64,000 bases of DNA from Aptenodytes patagonicus (taxonomy: Eukaryota > Chordata > Aves > Sphenisciformes > Spheniscidae). The notes under the pieces were generated by a model. The model saw nothing but the letters and a program-made list of their open reading frames with translations. It was not told where the DNA came from and did not search any database. This document shows, one piece after another, positions 13,856 to 50,020 of this stretch. Position 1 is the first letter of the stretch, and each line of letters opens with the position of its first letter. The stretch is from contig NC_134970.1 in the NCBI RefSeq assembly GCF_965638725.1, positions 2,423,001 through 2,487,000 of the forward strand, written 5' to 3'. The translations under genes were made by a program, and so were the position numbers.

Positions 13856-13861
13856 TTTAAT
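13856..13861 (-). terminator. MAPKAPK2: Poly(A) signal ATTAAA of MAPKAPK2
   Basis: Plus-strand TTTAAT is ATTAAA on the coding strand. No AATAAA lies between it and the stop codon 1.4 kb upstream. GT-rich sequence lies just beyond, around 13820-13835 on the minus strand. ATTAAA is the second most used hexamer in vertebrates. Confidence 0.6.
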
Positions 13862-13908
13862 CCAAAGGACTGAAGAGCAGACCGGGAAGATTAGTATAAG
13901 CCAACAGA

Positions 13909-13909
<1 letters not shown>

Positions 13910-13941
<32 letters not shown>
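13910..13941. repeat. Homopolymer A32 (U32 in the MAPKAPK2 3' UTR)
   Basis: Thirty-two consecutive A on the plus strand, about 50 bases on the UTR side of the poly(A) signal. In the transcript it would be a long U tract, a potential binding site for U-rich-binding proteins such as HuR/ELAVL or TIA1. The length is error-prone in sequencing. Confidence 0.9.
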
Positions 13942-13943
<2 letters not shown>

Positions 13944-14072
13944 TAAAAACCGGTTTTTAAAACAAATTAAGATTCCATACAGTGTCTAAAAGATCACCTA
14001 AAAACTAAACATTGCCTTAAAAAATTTTTTTTTCCCCATTCGAACACATTTAACACAGTGATACATTGAGAC

Positions 14073-14091
14073 TAATAATAATAATAATAAT
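14073..14091. repeat. (TAA)6 microsatellite
   Basis: About six tandem TAA units in the MAPKAPK2 3' UTR, likely length-polymorphic. Confidence 0.9.
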
Positions 14092-14167
14092 TCATGGACT
14101 AAAGACTTCAGAGCAGCCATCCTGCTCCCGGGAGCGGAGGATCACTCCCAGTCCCTGGGGAGCCAGT

Positions 14168-14220
14168 GGCAGGAGCCGCCCCCCTGGCAGGAGCCACCCC
14201 CCCGGCAGGAGCCATGCCAG
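14168..14220. repeat. 18-bp tandem repeat, about three copies, in MAPKAPK2 3' UTR
   Basis: Units begin GGCAGGAGCC followed by a C-rich spacer: 14168-14185, 14186-14203 and 14204-14220. The third is degenerate. The array lies in GC-rich sequence of the 3' UTR. Confidence 0.8.
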
Positions 14221-15273
14221 GGGGAGCAGCACGACCCCCAGCCCCAGCCGGGGGGGGGGGCAGCACTGCCGTCCCAGCTCAAGCTATGGCCCCGCGCCAT
14301 CTCCACCCCCTCCCCATGCCACCCGCTTTTCCCTGGGGACGCCCAGGACAGCATCTTCCCCAGAGCTGGGGGCTGCGGGAGCGGGCGGAGGTGGTGGGGA
14401 AGCATCTTTTCCCCATGTCCCCGCAGAGTGGGGGGATGCGGGGGGCACTGGCCTCCTGCTCGCACCTCGGCCCCCCCCTGTCCACCCCTGAGGTCAGAAC
14501 TGGATTCCAGGCACAGGTACAGGCTGCGGTGGCCACGGCGGGGGGGAGCCACGAGCAGCTCCGTGCCCACGGACACGACACACACCCCACGCACAGACAG
14601 ACAGTAACACAGACGGCGCTTGCGGGGAGCCCTGCACGCCACCGGGTAGAGTCAAGGCTTCCAGGTCAGGGAGGGGTTGGGGGTGGTTTTGGCTACCCTG
14701 CTTTAAAAGCAGCAGTTTTCCAGGCCAGCAAAGAAGCACAGTGTCCACAGGGACCCCTCACGCCAGCCCTGCCATGCACAGTGGGATGGGGGAGAAGGCA
14801 GCTCTCCTTCCCCGTCTCCCCAACCCGCTCCCAAGCCCAAAGCCCATTTCTAGCCAGCATCCACGCAGGGAGCACGCTGTCTGGGTTTCAGCTCTACAGT
14901 AGTTTTTAAAAAATATTTATATGTTATATATCCTAAAAAGGTCACCACAGGAATTTCCATGTCTTTGGAAGGAAGGAAAAAAAAAAAAAAATAATCAAAA
15001 CTGTTTCACAAAAGAAAAAAATTCCAATTATCGGCGGCATTTCACCTAACAGGACAAAACCCCTGGCCGCAGAGTGTGGATCTGACAGGGGGGTCTTACC
15101 GCCTGCTCCGGAAAGGTCAGAAACACAGGTGAGTAGCTAAAAATAACTAGTCTGGTATAAATGTCTGAATTCCATGCGCTTGATATAACAGTCTGTCTCT
15201 TTTTGTCTTTTTTCTTAAAAAATATATATATATAGTTATTGCTTTCTCAAGGGCCGGTGGGCGTAGGGAACCC

Positions 15274-41475
<26,202 letters not shown>

Positions 41476-41700
41476 GGCGGGCGGCGGGCGGGCCGCGCCG
41501 GGCGGGCGGCGGCGGCGGCGGCGGGCGGGCTCCGGGACTCGCGGCCGGCGGAGCCCCGCGGCAGCGGGATGGGGCGGGGGGGGTGAAGCAGCGCCGCCGC
41601 CGCCGCCCCCCGCCGGTGCGCCCCAGCCCCGAGAAGAGCGATCGCTCCGGTGCGGCGGCGGCTCCTCCTCCTCCTCCTCCTCCTCCCGGCGCGGCGCGGC
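41476..41700 (-). other. MAPKAPK2: MAPKAPK2 5' untranslated region (approximate)
   Basis: GC-rich leader upstream of the start codon, with GCC-type trinucleotide runs and no upstream ATG on this strand. The distal end is a guess because no start-site element fixes it. It includes the CTC repeat at 41662-41686, read as GAG on the gene strand. Confidence 0.5.
41662..41686. repeat. (CTC)8 microsatellite
   Basis: About eight perfect CTC/GAG trinucleotides in the inferred 5' leader or core promoter of MAPKAPK2. Confidence 0.85.
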
Positions 41701-41849
41701 CCGGCTCTGATGTCAGCGCCTCGCCGCGGCCGGCCCCGGCCGCCGGGGGAGGGACGGGGCGGGGCGGGCACCGGGCCTGCGCCCGCCGGGGCGGGGGGAG
41801 CGAGGGGAGGCGGCGCGGCGCGGCCCCGCCGCTTCCCCCAGGGCGGTTT

Positions 41850-41868
41850 GGGGGGGGGGGGGGGGGGG
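41850..41868. repeat. G19 homopolymer upstream of MAPKAPK2
   Basis: Nineteen consecutive G on the plus strand (C on the gene strand), about 375 bp upstream of the start codon. It is a strong G-quadruplex candidate and a likely sequencing trouble spot; the exact length is uncertain. Confidence 0.85.
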
Positions 41869-44268
41869 AGTTTCTCGCGCTTCTGAGGGGGCTGGCCGGG
41901 GCACCGGGGGGCTCTTAGTGCTGGAAAGGGGCCGCGGGACACCGCGGAGGGGGGGGGAACACAGGCGAGCCCCGGGCGGGGCGCGGGTCTCAGCCGCCTG
42001 TTTCCCCGCTCTCGTGAAACCCGCGGTGGGATGTCAACAGGTCGTGGCGTTCCCAGTCCCCCCCCCCGTGACACCCAGCTAACACGTCCGGCGTCTTCCC
42101 GGTGCCTCGAAAGCATCCCTAACCTGACAAAAGACAGCTCTGGCGAGTCAGTCACGGCTGGTGCCCAGGCACCTCGTTCGCCGATCGCTCCATCTATAAC
42201 CAATTCCCAGGAAGACGAGCAATGTAAACACCACCACAAGCACGCAGAGCATCAGGGCAGAGGCAAGGCATGAGAAACCAGGCCAAGAAGAATAAAGGCC
42301 GTCCTGACGGTAATAAATTAACCCCTATTTCCATGTCCAGTCCAGAATCCGATAAACACAAGGAGGAGGCTAAGAGAGAAGGGACCCGTGCGGAGGTGCA
42401 AGGTACCACGGAGCTGCCGAGCGTCCAGCAAAATCCAATGAACATTTCTTCAGCTGGAGCTCAATGGGAAATCAAGACTTTTCGTTTATGGACATAAAAA
42501 GCACAGCCTGCTTGTCACGGATAAGCCCCGTTTTCTAAGTAAAGAACACGTGTTTTTTGACATTCGTCCCTCCCTTACCCAGCTGCCCCACAAAAAGCCA
42601 CGAGTGTGCCCTGGAGAAGACAGATGAAGAAACATGCCCAAAGCCATACCAGAGGCAAATAGCAGCGCCTAGAGCAATCTCCTGAGGCCCAGCCACTGCT
42701 TTTTGCCAGGCTGGTATGTGTCCAGCCACGCACACACAAGCCCACCCTGCGTGGCACAGCCGAGGGGCTGACATGCCACCAGGGCAGTGAGGGGCAGGAC
42801 ATGCTCCCCGGCCTCGCGGATCCGACAGACGCGTCCATAGGGCTGCGATGTGACAGGCAGCCCCAGCCCCAAGCCATGCATGGGCTCCGGTCTCACCACG
42901 AACCATGAAGAGCCCTGGAAGCCCCTCTGAAACGCACTGATGGAGGGTCCTGGTGCACAGCCTGGTCAGAAACCACCGGCCCCATTCACCCGCACTGGTG
43001 TCAGCAGTTTCACTGGTGTCACAAGGACAGAGCAAGCCATGGAAGTGAGACTTCCCTCTTCTATTTGCAACTAAAAGGAAAGCAATAGCAAAAGAAAATG
43101 ACTGCAGCGTTCAGGAGAGGGAACACCAGGCCCACGGTACACAAGACCCGCACCAAGTCCTCAACAAGCAGCTGCCTCCAGAAGAAAGCAGAATCCAGAG
43201 CCTGAAAGGGGCAGGACAGAGAAAAGCAAGCCGTAACCTCTGCTGGTCCCTACACACAGGCAAAGACGCTTGCACCGGAGCGGGAGGCATCTGGTCCACC
43301 TCTGCCATCCCAGCACCTTCTGTGATCAATAACATCCTCTCGGATTTTTTAGTCAAGCCAATAAAACCACCCCACCTGTTAAAAAAAGCCAGCTCATGAT
43401 TTTAAAAGCCAGTTTTTAACCAGTGACTGATCAATAGCTGGGTGAAGCAGCGGATCCAGCTAATCAATGTCATTAGCAGCAAGAGACAGAGCGTCTGTCA
43501 GGAGGTGGCAGCGATAGTCACCAGATGGAAGAGTGAGTAAACCTACACCAGGAGCTGGCAGCTTTATAAATAAAACTCTTGTCGAGTCGCCGGTGCCTCT
43601 CGCCACAGGACCCAAGTCTCCCTGCGAAACCCACAGAGCGGCAGGAGGCCTTCCCCTGCTCCCGGCACATCGCAGTGTAAGCGTTTGCAGCAAGAAAGTT
43701 TCCTACTGGGAAAGCGGATTAATTCTGGGACTTGCAGCATCTCCCAGAGTCTGATCCTGCGTCCTGCACCCCAATTAACACGGGGCTTTAGGGGGTCACA
43801 GTTAGATCCAAGGTACCCTGCAACAACAGATCGAAGATGATTTAAAGCTGCCGGCAGCTCTGTGGGGTTTTCCCAGCATTTGCCTCCCCTTATTTGGGCT
43901 CGTCTCAGCACGTCTGGGGAAACGAGCCTTTAAGCCCAAATTTTTCTTCACAGAGGAATCTGGTCAAAGGAAAATGGTTGGCCCATTTCGCCCCCGTTTC
44001 CTTTAGTTTCATTCATATTTGCTTTGTAACCCGAGCCTCCAGCTATTTCAAAGGTAAACACCACCCCAGAGGAGCCACAGTTTGGGAGCCCCGGGTTCCA
44101 GATTTCCCACGGAAACCTCCTCCATTGCTCATCCGCGGCGAGGGCTCCGCGCCGCCTCCGGTAAGAGATGCGGGAAAGGACAACCCCTGCCCTCCAAACC
44201 CGGGACACCGGAGACACCCGGCGCGCACCACAAGACCCATTTCCCCTCTGCTTTCCGGCCCGGGAGGG

Positions 44269-44329
44269 GTGACTCGGGGGCTGGGGGTGACTCGGGGGCT
44301 GGGGGTGACTCGGGGGCTGGGGGTGACTC
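44269..44329. repeat. 18-bp minisatellite, 3.4 copies
   Basis: The unit GTGACTCGGGGGCTGGGG is repeated exactly at 44269-44286, 44287-44304 and 44305-44322, with a partial fourth copy to 44329. Identical units suggest a young or actively changing array. Each unit carries a TGACTC half of an AP-1-like site and two G runs. Confidence 0.95.
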
Positions 44330-46059
44330 TTCGCAGCCCGGGGGGGGGACACACGACGACGGCGAGGGCACCCAGCGCGTTGCAAAACTCATCCCTCCGA
44401 AAGGCGTCCCGGTGCCGCCGCGGCCGAGCCGCCACGAGATGGCCCCCGGCCCCCGCGCAGCCGCTGCCCGCCCCGCCCCGCCCCGGGGGGGGGGGGTCCG
44501 GCTGCCGCCACCCCCGCGCCTCCCACCCTGTAGGTCCGCGCACGGCGGAGGGGGGGGGTGAGCGCTTTGCAACGTGCGGGGGCTGCGGGACGGAGCCCCG
44601 AGGCTCCCCGGGAGCCAGCCGGCAGGTTTGGGGTCCCCCTCCCATCACAGCCCTGGTCCAGGGTGGGACCCAGATGTGCCCCCGAGCCGTCCCCGCCAAA
44701 GGGGACCCCGTCCCGGTGGGCTGCGTGGCTGGTTGCTCTCCCCCAGGGTCTCTCCCCACAAAGCAGGGCAAGAGAAGGTCTCTGCGTGCCGTAAGCCAGC
44801 CCTGTTCATCCCGTCCCACGGCAGCTCCCTAGGCCTATTGGGAAGGAGGCCAACACTGTGATTTACTGTGGAGGACCTGCCAAATGCTTTGCAGACCGCC
44901 TGGGCTGGACATGGAAGCACCAAGGTGAGCAGCACCCAGCCGCTGGCACACATATTCACAGCAAAACCCTCTCTCCTATTCCTGCAGCCAGGCTGGAAAC
45001 AGGCGAGTCCTCAGATTTGGGGACCTATTTCCAGGTTCTCTATTAACCGATTAAAATTTGGCCCAGAAGCACCGAGGTACCCATCTCCCCTGTGATCTTT
45101 CAGAGGCAGAGGGATGCGAGCGTGGAGCACAGCCAGATCCTCTGCCATCCACCCACTCCCCTCCCCACACATCACACAGCTTTGCACGGCAGAGGAAGAA
45201 CTACCATAGGGGACCCACCACAGGAGCAACCCCTTCTGCACAGCCCACCAGATCTGGCTGCTTCAGCCTTTGCTATTAAAAAGAACAAAACAAAAACAAA
45301 AACCCCAGTACAAACACCAAACCCAGCAGCAGTGACCTCCACTCCTCAGCCACGAGAAAACTCATCCAGATGTGAATGGAAAGCGATTTTTCCCTCCTTC
45401 CACTCCCATCTCCATTAGGGAAAAAAAAGCAATGGCCAGCAGCAGGCTCAGCCTTTACATCTACAGGACACAGGCGGCTGATCTGCTAACGCGCTTTCCC
45501 TGGCAAGTAATAAACTAGATTGTTATTTGATTATAGCAGAGTTACCAGGAAAAAGACCGTGAAGATTAGGATAATTATCGTTAAGGCTGTATGCATCCTG
45601 TTCTTCTCCCTGGGTAGATTTGTATGAGCATGAGGCTGGTGAAAAGCTATCCCACTTAAAAAATGATAATACCTTTAAATAATCCCGCATGCTTTTAGGA
45701 TAGGGGTAATTGAATAGGAAAGATATTGTTAATCCCCACTACAGCTATTAACGTCATACATAAAGCAATGGGAGGATTGGAATAAGGATGGGAGGTAGCA
45801 CTGGAAGTGTAGCACTGCAAGTTTTTTTCCGTGCAAAGGGAGCCTAGCGTAGCTCTCCATGTTGGCGAGGGAGATGAGCAGACACAGGGGGATACAAGGC
45901 GCTGCCACCCCACTGCACCCCGAGCAGCCAGTCCAGCTCTCTGGGTTGCTTTGCATGGAGCTGCATCGCTCCGGGAGCTCCAGCTCTGCTCTGACCAGCT
46001 GCTCCACTCTCCCAGGAAGCGGCTGCCTCTCAGTGCTTGGAAGTGATCCTTGTGCATGT

Positions 46060-46140
46060 TTGCATAGCTATTTATAAAGCACTGTGGGATCCTTTAGGAT
46101 GAAAGGAGCTATTATAATCTGGATTTATTACCCAAAAAGT
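46060..46140 (+). mobile_element. Ancient SINE-tail-like sequence (weak)
   Basis: 'tataaagcactgtgggatcc' followed by 'ggatgaaaggagctattata' resembles the conserved 3' part of old amniote/vertebrate SINEs (AAAGCGCTTTGAGATCCTTGGATGAAAGGTGCTATATAA). The family name is uncertain and is given from memory of the motif only. Confidence 0.4.
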
Positions 46141-47575
46141 AACCACAAATTTTCTCCACTTCACCCTTCATTTGCTTGTCTCGAGACAAGTCTGAGCAAT
46201 AGCATTTAGATGGAGATCTTCTCTCCTAACCCTGCCAGAGCAGGGGATGTTTCTGGCTGGCAATATCAGTCCCTTGCCAGGGATATTCCCCACTGGCACC
46301 ACCCTTCTGTGGCAGAAGGAGAAATGCCCCTTGGCACATGGTGGAAAGAGGCGGCAGCTCCAGGGCTGGGCTTCCCTCGGCAGATTAGCACCCGGCAGGC
46401 TCCGGCGTTGCTTGCATGCCTGAGCAGGACGGCTCCACAAACCCTTCCCGCTGGACATACTCTAGCTGACACACAGAGCCCATAATTGCAAGACATGTCA
46501 GGAAATATTGGTCAGGATTATATCTGTCTGATTGACAGGTACGTGGATTTTTCTCCCCCTTCCCTGGCCAGCCAGCCACCCCTACACACAGCGCAGGGGA
46601 GGACGTACACGCCGCGGTCGCTGGACCTCTCCGGACCAACACCCAGCGAGACCCACGGGGCAGACCATCATGCCGTGGGTGCATCTTGCACGTGTCCACC
46701 TTGGGCAGCGTCCCCACGGCCTTGGGGAGCACTCAGCCCAAGGCAAGAGCACATTAAGAACACACAAAAGCCCCCAGCACTGACCCATTACACTGCTTTT
46801 CTCGACACAGGGTGATTTTTCCACCTGGAAACTGTACCCTGATTCATTGCCCACAAGATGATGCCAAACGTACTTCCTTAACTCACAGTCACAAAAACCG
46901 CTGCTCGGAAATACAGAAATACATATCTTCTAAAATAATTTGCTTTGAAAGGGATGTAGTCCAACTGACAAGTAAAACCACAGATCCCACACACAAGGGA
47001 AAACTGAGCTTGCAAGCAAATATTAGCTCTTGCCTAAGGCACATCTGAGTGGCAGAGCAGCCCCGTGGCCTCAGAGCTAGGAACGATCAGCATCTCATGT
47101 CTAGCCCTCACATCACTTTTTCTAAATGCAGATTTATTTTATTTATTTTCTAAGAAAATCCACAGCAATGCCACTACGGAGAGGGGACGGGATTTCAGCT
47201 CAGCGATCAGACTGAGAGCCTCCGATCTTTTGAATAAGAAGGGGTCCCTCGCGCGCCATGGATCCCGTCGGAGAGGCACCCAGTTCTCTGCAGCTCCTGG
47301 GCCCGTAGACAGCCACTGTGGTCCCTGGGGGTCTCCAACGAAACATGTCACGTTTCGTAGGACAGAGCTGTCTGCTTCGCCGCCCGCTGCCTCGATGACG
47401 GGCGGGAAAGCAGATCCTGCCTCATGCCTCCACATCACTTATCACTACGTGCAATTTAACGGGCAGCTCTGGAGCAGAGATAGGGACCCCAGAGGCTTCT
47501 CTTTGAGTGTGAAATAACTCAGATGAACTTGAACAGACTCGTCTCCTCGTCAGCAAGAGGTGGCGTGGGAGCAGG

Positions 47576-47602
47576 TCAGACTTTTAAGGTCAGAAGGGAC
47601 CA
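47576..47602 (+). mobile_element. Possible ancient CR1-like scrap
   Basis: 'agacttttaaggtcagaagggacca' resembles a motif common in old reptile/bird CR1-related repeats (AAGGCCAGAAGGGACCATT). It is too short to be sure. Confidence 0.25.
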
Positions 47603-49613
47603 TGTGCTCCCGCGCCTGCGTGGCACAGAGACCCCCTCGCGGGGGCCCAGCCAGCGATATCTGTGATCTGAAAAGGTTGCTAGAGGCCCAAAACAAGGAA
47701 ATAAGTTAAACCAGACCCAGAGATGGACCGACAGTCTTCCCAGCCTGAGCCCATCAGCCAAGGGCAGGTGAGCCACAGGAGGACATGCTGCAGGATCACA
47801 CAGAGATTTGGAAATCACCTCGGAGGTACCAGCAGGAAAGGTGAAAAATGTGGCATAAAGTGGAAAAGGACGCGGACACGAGGACAGAGGAACGGCAGCA
47901 CACAGGGGTTACAAGCACCGGGCTGGGGCAAAGGGACTTGCTTTTAAACCGAGCATCCTGAGGTGCGTTGCCCCTGGACAGCAGCTCACCCCGCGCTGCA
48001 GAGGGACGACAGGGCGAGACCCCGGAGCAGGGCGCAGGAGAGGGGTCTTCACACCAGCCCGGGCCGAACCCAACCTGGCAGGGCCCCCACGAGCCCCAGA
48101 TGTGCCTCCTCTCCGTGCCACCTCCCAGTGCACTTACATCTGCTGGCATCCACATATAACCCAAATCCCTGCCAGTCTGCCAGCAGAGAGGAGGCATTTG
48201 TGTGACAAGATTATGGAGATTAGTTCCGTTAGCATAAGCAGCTCCTGGGCTGGCCCTAATCCAGAGGGACATATGCAGCCCACATGCCACCGCTCATTGT
48301 CTTCCCTGGGCTGCCCTGAAGGACCCGTGTGAGCTGGAGGAGACGATTTTCACCAGTGTCTCTATGTCAGGGTGGGCACTGCGTGCCAGCGGGGACCCCG
48401 CAAATGCTCCCAGTTCAGCCCAGCCCCTGCTAACGGGATGGCCGCACTGGGATGGCTCTTTCTGCTCCCACGGCTGCCTCTCAGCCCAGTGGTTGCTCTA
48501 ACGTGAGCACAGGGTCCTCAGGGCAGAGTTTGCCCTCTGTGCTGTTCAGCACAGCCTCTCCAGTGCTTTGTACAGCAAAGGCAGTGCTAGCTACCTAAAA
48601 ACGCCCCACATACATGACAGCAGCTTCTCTCTGCAGGTTTCCATACAAACCTGGGCAGTTACGCATCCCAAATGGAACAGCTTTTTACACCCCACTGCTT
48701 GACTTTCACCTGCGGAAGGCTCGTTCTTGGGAGCCCAACTTACCTGCGAGCAGAGCCCAAAGCAAAGCGCTGAAGGGCTCACGGGGATCGGCTGCAGGGC
48801 GAGCAGAGACCCGGTCCTCACCCCTCCACAGCAGCACAGTTCCTCCCTGCTAGGAGTGAAGACCAGCACTGCTGGAGGGAAGCTTCTCCCATGGCAATTA
48901 ACAGCATTAATTGCTAATAATCAGCAGATAGGCCTCATTGAACCCCAGGCACCCAGGTGTGCAAGCAACGAGCGCTGCCTGTCCTGCCTGCAGGGAGGGG
49001 GGAAAGGGGAGTGCAACCCATGAGAAGATAAAAATCGTGTGATCTCCTGAACCTCATGAAAAGGTGGCTGAGAGAGGTTGTGAGCGATGCCTCAGCGTAA
49101 GGCACAGAGCAGCCAAAGAGCTGGTGAGGCTGAGGGTCAGCACTGGTGCAAAGAGCCGCAGCTGGGGCGCAGGGACCCCCGCAGCCCCCGCTCTGGGCAC
49201 GGCCGGGGTCAGGGCTTGGGGTGGCAAGACAAGAGGCTGGCGGTGGCTCACCCCGAGCCTCCCACGCTGCTGGCTCAGCCCTCGCCTCTCCCCCTTGCCT
49301 TCCCGCGCAGGTGCCGGTGGCAGCGGGGCGCTGACGGGGCTTTATCTGGGTTTCTGCATGTGGTGGAAAAACACTTGGGCCACCAAGCAACAGGCTAAAA
49401 GTGCCCGGGGTCAGGCCGAGCAGCTGCTGGGGGCCGTGCTGGAAGGGCTTTGCTCTGAAACCGCCGTATCTGCCCCGGCGTGCTTAAACCAATAACACGA
49501 GATTACATTGCAGCAGGCTGGGACCTGGCATGCAGTGCAAGCCAGAAATAAAACTGTTTGTGTAGCAACTGAAAAAATAGCAACAGGAGCTAGATGAGGT
49601 GTATCTCTCTCTC

Positions 49614-49629
49614 TTTTTTTTTTTTTTTT
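49614..49629. repeat. T16 tract after a CT-rich run
   Basis: A short TCTCTCTC run leads into sixteen T; simple low-complexity DNA. Confidence 0.85.
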
Positions 49630-49954
49630 GAGGCCAGAAATATTCATTTATTTGGGTGGAAGATATTTGTTTACATTTTAAAGGGGTTTTGCTCGGGATG
49701 TGAGCTCCCCAGGCTGTGCCCCCGAGCCTCCACATCCTGCAGTTGGCAGCGGGGTGTTTCCATGCAGGTCTGGGACTCCCTGGCCCCAGCAACATCTGCA
49801 TTGCCCTTTCATGTGCCACAGGCTTTTGGACACAGGTGTACGCTGAGAGACGCTGGATACAGCACAAAACAGAGCTAGCAGGATGCAGATACAGGCTTGA
49901 ACCAGGCTGTACCCCGACGTTTGGAAGACATCACCTACATTGCTGCGTGCTAGT

Positions 49955-50020
49955 CCCTTTCCAGCTGTTATCCCCACCTTACGGACAGGGAAAGGGAGTC
50001 AGAGAAGTGACTTGGACCTC
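49955..50020 (+). mobile_element. MIR-like SINE fossil
   Basis: 'gttatccccaccttacggac' then 'agggaaagggagtcagagaa' and 'gtgacttgg' follow the MIR core (ATTATCCCCATTTTACAGAT GGGGAAACTGAGGCACAGAG AAGTGACTTGCC) over more than 50 bases. This is the best preserved of the three MIR-like copies in the window. Confidence 0.55.

Larger units (their letters stand above)
13838..15273 (-). other. MAPKAPK2: MAPKAPK2 3' untranslated region
   Basis: This runs from just after the stop codon (15274-15276) to an inferred cleavage site about 20 bases past the only canonical-type poly(A) signal in the interval, an ATTAAA on the minus strand at 13856-13861. A GT-rich stretch follows the signal, which fits a downstream element. 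The 1.4-kb length is plausible for this gene. The UTR includes a 32-base A run (T run in the mRNA), a TAA microsatellite, an 18-bp tandem repeat and a second A run of 15 at 14977-14991. The exact 3' end is inferred and needs transcript data. Confidence 0.65.

Noticed and set aside
13910-13941. A32 run as the poly(A) tail of a retrogene
   Set aside because: No processed coding sequence precedes it on the plus strand; it lies inside the inferred MAPKAPK2 3' UTR.
14166-14909. 247-codon plus-strand open frame
   Set aside because: Lies in the MAPKAPK2 3' UTR on the antisense strand and starts in the 18-bp tandem repeat; Pro/Ala/Gly-rich with no similarity.
44269-44329. CRISPR-like array
   Set aside because: Direct repeats have no spacers, the unit is 18 bp, and the genome is vertebrate; it is a minisatellite.
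43894-44832. 312-codon plus-strand open frame
   Set aside because: Low-complexity, includes the 18-bp minisatellite, is overlapped by a 258-codon frame on the other strand, and shows no known domain.
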